From Desulfuromonadaceae bacterium UBA5613 (lineage in GTDB: Bacteria; Desulfobacterota; Desulfuromonadia; Desulfuromonadales; UBA2197): 18,598 nucleotides of DNA. The stretch covers positions 28,359-46,956 of the forward strand of contig DIKR01000141.1 of NCBI GenBank assembly GCA_002424625.1. Reading direction: 5' to 3'. Positions 15,460 through 18,598 of this stretch are shown piece by piece; positions within the stretch are counted from its first letter, which is position 1, and every line of letters begins with the position of its first letter. The position numbers and the translations under genes are program-made. The notes under the pieces were generated by a model. That model was not told the origin of the DNA. It searched no databases and saw only the letters and a list, made by a program, of their open reading frames with translations.

Positions 15460-17052
15460 ATGCAAAATCTTCTCAGTTGGATGACTTTCTTCCCGCTTGT
15501 AGGACTCGCCATCCTGCTTTTCATGCCGGGTGCGAAAGAGAATGCCCTCAAGGTCTGGACCTTGGTGGTGACAATCATTACCTTCATGATCAGTCTGCCA
15601 CTCGCCTTTGACGACGTCTTCAAGACCTCGGCGGCGATGCACTACACTGAATTCAGCAAGTGGATCAGCATCGGCGATTTCTTCCAGATGAATTATAATG
15701 TCGGCGTTGATGGCATCAGCCTTTGGCTGGTGATGCTGACAACCTTCATCATGCCGATCGCCGTTCTCTCGACCTGGCAAGCGGTTGACAAGAACGTCAA
15801 GGGTTTCATGGCAATGCTCCTGCTGCTTGAAACTGCGATGCTCGGTGCTTTTGTCTCCATCGATCTCTTCCTCTTCTACATCTTCTGGGAATTGATGCTG
15901 ATTCCGATGTACTTCCTCATCGGTATCTGGGGTGGAAAGAACCGCATCTATGCAGCGGTGAAGTTCTTCCTTTACACCGCCGTCGGCTCCCTGCTCATGC
16001 TTGTCGCCATCATCTATGTCTATTACTACGGGGTAAAGACCGGTATTGCCACGGACGGCTTCTCGATCGTCGAATTCTACAAACTCGGCATCCCGGGCAA
16101 TCTCCAGACCTGGCTCTTCCTTGCCTTTGCCTTCAGCTTCGCCATTAAAGTGCCGATGTTCCCCTTACACACCTGGTTGCCGGATGCACATACCGAGGCC
16201 CCGACTGCCGGCTCGGTTATCCTCGCCGCAGTCCTGCTGAAGATGGGTACTTACGGCTATGTCCGCTTTGCCATTCCCCTCTTCCCGGAGGCGATGCAGA
16301 CCTTCACCCCCCTCCTCGCGACGCTGGCGGTGATCGGCATCATCTACGGTGCCCTGGTGGCGATGATGCAGGATGACGTCAAGAAACTCGTCGCCTACTC
16401 GTCTGTCTCGCATCTCGGTTTTGTCATGCTCGGGGTCTTTGCCATGAACCTGCAGGGGATGGCGGGCGGCATGCTGCAGATGATCAATCACGGTATCTCG
16501 ACCGGCGCACTCTTCCTTATCGTCGGCTTCCTTTATGAGCGTCGTCATACCCGGGAGATCAACGAATTCGGTGGCCTTGCCAAGAAGATGCCGATCTTTG
16601 CGACGATCTTCATGATAATGACCTTCTCCTCAATCGGTCTGCCCGGGACGAACGGTTTTGTTGGTGAATTCCTTGCAATTCTTGGCGCTTTTGAAAGTGA
16701 ACTGCGCTGGTACGCGGTTGTCGCCACCACCGGCGTCATCTTTGCGGCGGTCTATATGCTCTGGATGTATCAGCGCGTCATGTTCGGCGAATGCAACAAT
16801 CCGAAGAATGCCGATTTGAAAGATCTCTCGGCGCGCGAGATTACCCTGATGGTGCCGCTGCTGGTCTTTGTCTTCTGGATCGGCGTTTATCCCAATACCT
16901 TCTTTGATAAAATGAATCCGGCTCTGGAGAATCTGATCAAGCAGGTCAAGAGCCAACAGGTGGCCATAGTTATGCCGGCCAGCACAGGTGAATATACTCT
17001 CGGTAATCCGCGCTTAACACATCCTGGTATGCCGCCGCAGGGTCACCAGTAA
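15460..17052 (+). CDS. nuoM: NADH-quinone oxidoreductase subunit M (antiporter-like)
   Basis: Second antiporter-like pump subunit (ND4 family), 530 residues, about 14 transmembrane helices. Key residues are Glu144 in FWELMLIPMYFLIG (TM5), Lys230 in FAIKVPMFPLHTWLPDAHTE (TM7), Lys261 in LLKMGTYGYVRF (TM8), His344 in QMINHGIST and Glu403 in TNGFVGEFLAIL (TM12), where NuoM uses Glu rather than the Lys of NuoL and NuoN. This pattern and the order L-M-N identify it. The C-terminal tail (about 497-530, rich in Pro, Gly and His) extends beyond the last helix and looks flexible. AAGGAG at 15444-15449 precedes the ATG by ten bases. Confidence 0.97.
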   Translation: MQNLLSWMTFFPLVGLAILLFMPGAKENALKVWTLVVTIITFMISLPLAFDDVFKTSAAMHYTEFSKWISIGDFFQMNYNVGVDGISLWLVMLTTFIMPIAVLSTWQAVDKNVKGFMAMLLLLETAMLGAFVSIDLFLFYIFWELMLIPMYFLIGIWGGKNRIYAAVKFFLYTAVGSLLMLVAIIYVYYYGVKTGIATDGFSIVEFYKLGIPGNLQTWLFLAFAFSFAIKVPMFPLHTWLPDAHTEAPTAGSVILAAVLLKMGTYGYVRFAIPLFPEAMQTFTPLLATLAVIGIIYGALVAMMQDDVKKLVAYSSVSHLGFVMLGVFAMNLQGMAGGMLQMINHGISTGALFLIVGFLYERRHTREINEFGGLAKKMPIFATIFMIMTFSSIGLPGTNGFVGEFLAILGAFESELRWYAVVATTGVIFAAVYMLWMYQRVMFGECNNPKNADLKDLSAREITLMVPLLVFVFWIGVYPNTFFDKMNPALENLIKQVKSQQVAIVMPASTGEYTLGNPRLTHPGMPPQGHQ

Positions 17053-17095
17053 CATTTACTGATCTGGAATTTATCGACTCCGGAGGAGCTCTTTC

Positions 17096-18556
17096 ATGGA
17101 AAATCTGGTCCAAATCGCCATGCAGAACGTGAATTTCGATGCGATACTCCCTTCGCTCGTCCTCTGTTCTTTCGGCATGGTTCTATTGCTGATGAATGCT
17201 TTCATGCCCCGCGGCAAATCGACTCCGGCGGCATGGTTCAGCCTCGTTGCTATCGTTGTTACCGGCTTTGTCTCCCTTGCGGCCTGGAATAAACCTGAAT
17301 TCGGTTTTGCCGGCGGGGTGGCACTCGACAATTATGCCACCTTCTTCAATATCATCTTTCTGGTTGCCGCCGGTTTGACGATTCTGATGTCGGATGATTA
17401 TCTCAAGCGCGAAGGCTACCCGGTTGGCGAGTTCTATACTCTGATCCTCTTCGCCACGGCCGGTTCGATGTGGATGGCATCAGGGACTAACCTGATGATG
17501 ATCTTCCTCGGATTAGAGGTCCTCTCGGTCGCGCTTTATGTCCTTGCCGGTTTTTTCCGCGGCCAGACGAAATCGAATGAAGCAGGTCTCAAATACTTCC
17601 TTCTTGGCTGCTTCTCCACCGGATTTCTGCTCTACGGGATTGCGCTCCTTTATGGCGTGACCGGAACGATCGATCTGGCGCGCATGGGTGAGTTTATCTC
17701 GGCCAACCCGGGTGCGATCACCAATCCGATGGCGGTGGCCGGTCTCATGCTTCTCTCCACCGGATTCCTCTTCAAGATTGCCGCGGCTCCCTTCCATATG
17801 TGGACCCCGGATACTTATCAGGGGGCACCGACACCGATCACCGCTTTCATGAGCGCCGGTCCGAAAGCGGCCGCCTTTGCCGGCTTCATCCGCATCCTCA
17901 TCCTCGGCCTCGGTGGCATGAAAGCAGAGTGGACATCCCTCCTCTGGATCATTGCCGTCCTGACCATGGTTGTCGGTAACGTTATCGCCATCTATCAGAC
18001 CGATATCAAAAGAACCCTGGCTTATTCTTCGATTGCTCATGCCGGATATGCCCTGGTCGGTATCGTCGCTGCCAATGAGATCGGCGTTTCGGGCATCCTC
18101 TTCTATATGCTCGCTTATACCTTCATGAATCTCGGCGCCTTTGCTGTCCTGGTTCTGGTCGGCAAGAAGGGCGAAGAGAATCTGACCCTCGACGGTTTTG
18201 CCGGTTTTGGCTACAAGCGTCCCTGGTTGGCGATTGCCATGGTCATCTTCCTCTTTTCGCTGATGGGGATTCCGCCGACGGCCGGTTTTGCCGGCAAGTT
18301 CTATATCTTTGCCGGTGCGGTCAAGGCCGGTTATATCTGGCTGGCGGTCATCGGTGTCCTTAACTCGGCGGTCTCCCTTTACTACTACCTGCGGATCATG
18401 GTTGCCATGTACTTTAAAGCGCCGACCGAAGAGTTTGAATGGATCAAGATGTCGGCTCCGGTCGTCGCCTCCATCGTTATCGCGGTGGTCGGGGTGCTCT
18501 ACATGGGGATCCTGCCGGGTGGTGTCATTGCCATGGCGAAAAATGCTCTTTTCTAA
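17096..18556 (+). CDS. nuoN: NADH-quinone oxidoreductase subunit N (antiporter-like)
   Basis: Third antiporter-like pump subunit (ND2 family), 486 residues and about 14 transmembrane helices. The ion-path residues are Glu141 in LGLEVLSVALYVLAGF (TM5), Lys227 in FLFKIAAAPFHMWTPDTYQG (TM7), Lys257 in SAGPKAAAF (TM8) and Lys401 in GFAGKFYIF (TM12). GGAGGAG at 17082-17088 gives a strong ribosome site eight bases from the ATG. It is the last nuo gene in view and completes the A-N set. The 42 bases that follow show no hairpin, so the operon may continue or its terminator may lie outside the window. Confidence 0.97.
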   Translation: MENLVQIAMQNVNFDAILPSLVLCSFGMVLLLMNAFMPRGKSTPAAWFSLVAIVVTGFVSLAAWNKPEFGFAGGVALDNYATFFNIIFLVAAGLTILMSDDYLKREGYPVGEFYTLILFATAGSMWMASGTNLMMIFLGLEVLSVALYVLAGFFRGQTKSNEAGLKYFLLGCFSTGFLLYGIALLYGVTGTIDLARMGEFISANPGAITNPMAVAGLMLLSTGFLFKIAAAPFHMWTPDTYQGAPTPITAFMSAGPKAAAFAGFIRILILGLGGMKAEWTSLLWIIAVLTMVVGNVIAIYQTDIKRTLAYSSIAHAGYALVGIVAANEIGVSGILFYMLAYTFMNLGAFAVLVLVGKKGEENLTLDGFAGFGYKRPWLAIAMVIFLFSLMGIPPTAGFAGKFYIFAGAVKAGYIWLAVIGVLNSAVSLYYYLRIMVAMYFKAPTEEFEWIKMSAPVVASIVIAVVGVLYMGILPGGVIAMAKNALF

Positions 18557-18598
18557 ACTTATTTAATTCAGTGCTCCATCAAGCCCCTGACGACAAGT

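Overview
This window is a conventional energy-metabolism region of a bacterial chromosome. It holds glnS, a convergent hemL, and then a complete fourteen-gene respiratory complex I operon, nuoA to nuoN, in canonical order. Moderate-to-high GC, separate nuoC and nuoD genes, and a NuoF carrying extra N-terminal thioredoxin-like and C-terminal ferredoxin domains together suggest an anaerobic Desulfuromonadia-type bacterium (Geobacter, Desulfuromonas or Pelobacter relatives). That assignment is inference from gene content; no rRNA or other taxonomic marker is present.

Layout. Bases 1-127 hold a plausible sigma70-type promoter for glnS (128-1810, +), which encodes glutaminyl-tRNA synthetase. A near-perfect 19-bp stem (1834-1877) lies between glnS and hemL (1897-3180, -) and probably terminates both converging transcripts. 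hemL encodes glutamate-1-semialdehyde aminotransferase of the C5 haem pathway. A 410-bp non-coding region (3181-3590) separates hemL from the divergent nuo operon. It holds a candidate promoter for each side, overlapping inverted repeats at the nuo -35 region, and a leader with an unexplained strong Shine-Dalgarno sequence and a start-site hairpin. From 3591 to 18556 all genes are on the + strand with gaps of about 17-50 bases and one overlap (nuoA/nuoB), as expected for a single transcript. The window ends 42 bases after nuoN without a visible terminator.

How the genes work together. NuoE, F and G form the electron-input module (FMN and Fe-S clusters). NuoB, C, D and I form the connecting arm that delivers electrons to quinone through cluster N2. 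NuoA, H, J, K, L, M and N form the membrane arm that pumps protons or sodium ions. All canonical cluster ligands and the main charged residues of the pump are intact, so the complex looks functional. The haem pathway gene next door fits a cytochrome-rich respiratory lifestyle, but the proximity may be incidental.

The points most worth a second look are: (a) NuoF has the architecture of the NADH-oxidising subunit of multimeric [FeFe] hydrogenases, with its N-terminal [2Fe-2S] motif missing one cysteine; (b) NuoG keeps a cysteine where formate dehydrogenases carry the Mo/W-ligating Sec or Cys; (c) the nuo promoter and leader have unexplained symmetry. I found no mobile element, CRISPR array, tRNA, rRNA or clearly novel system.
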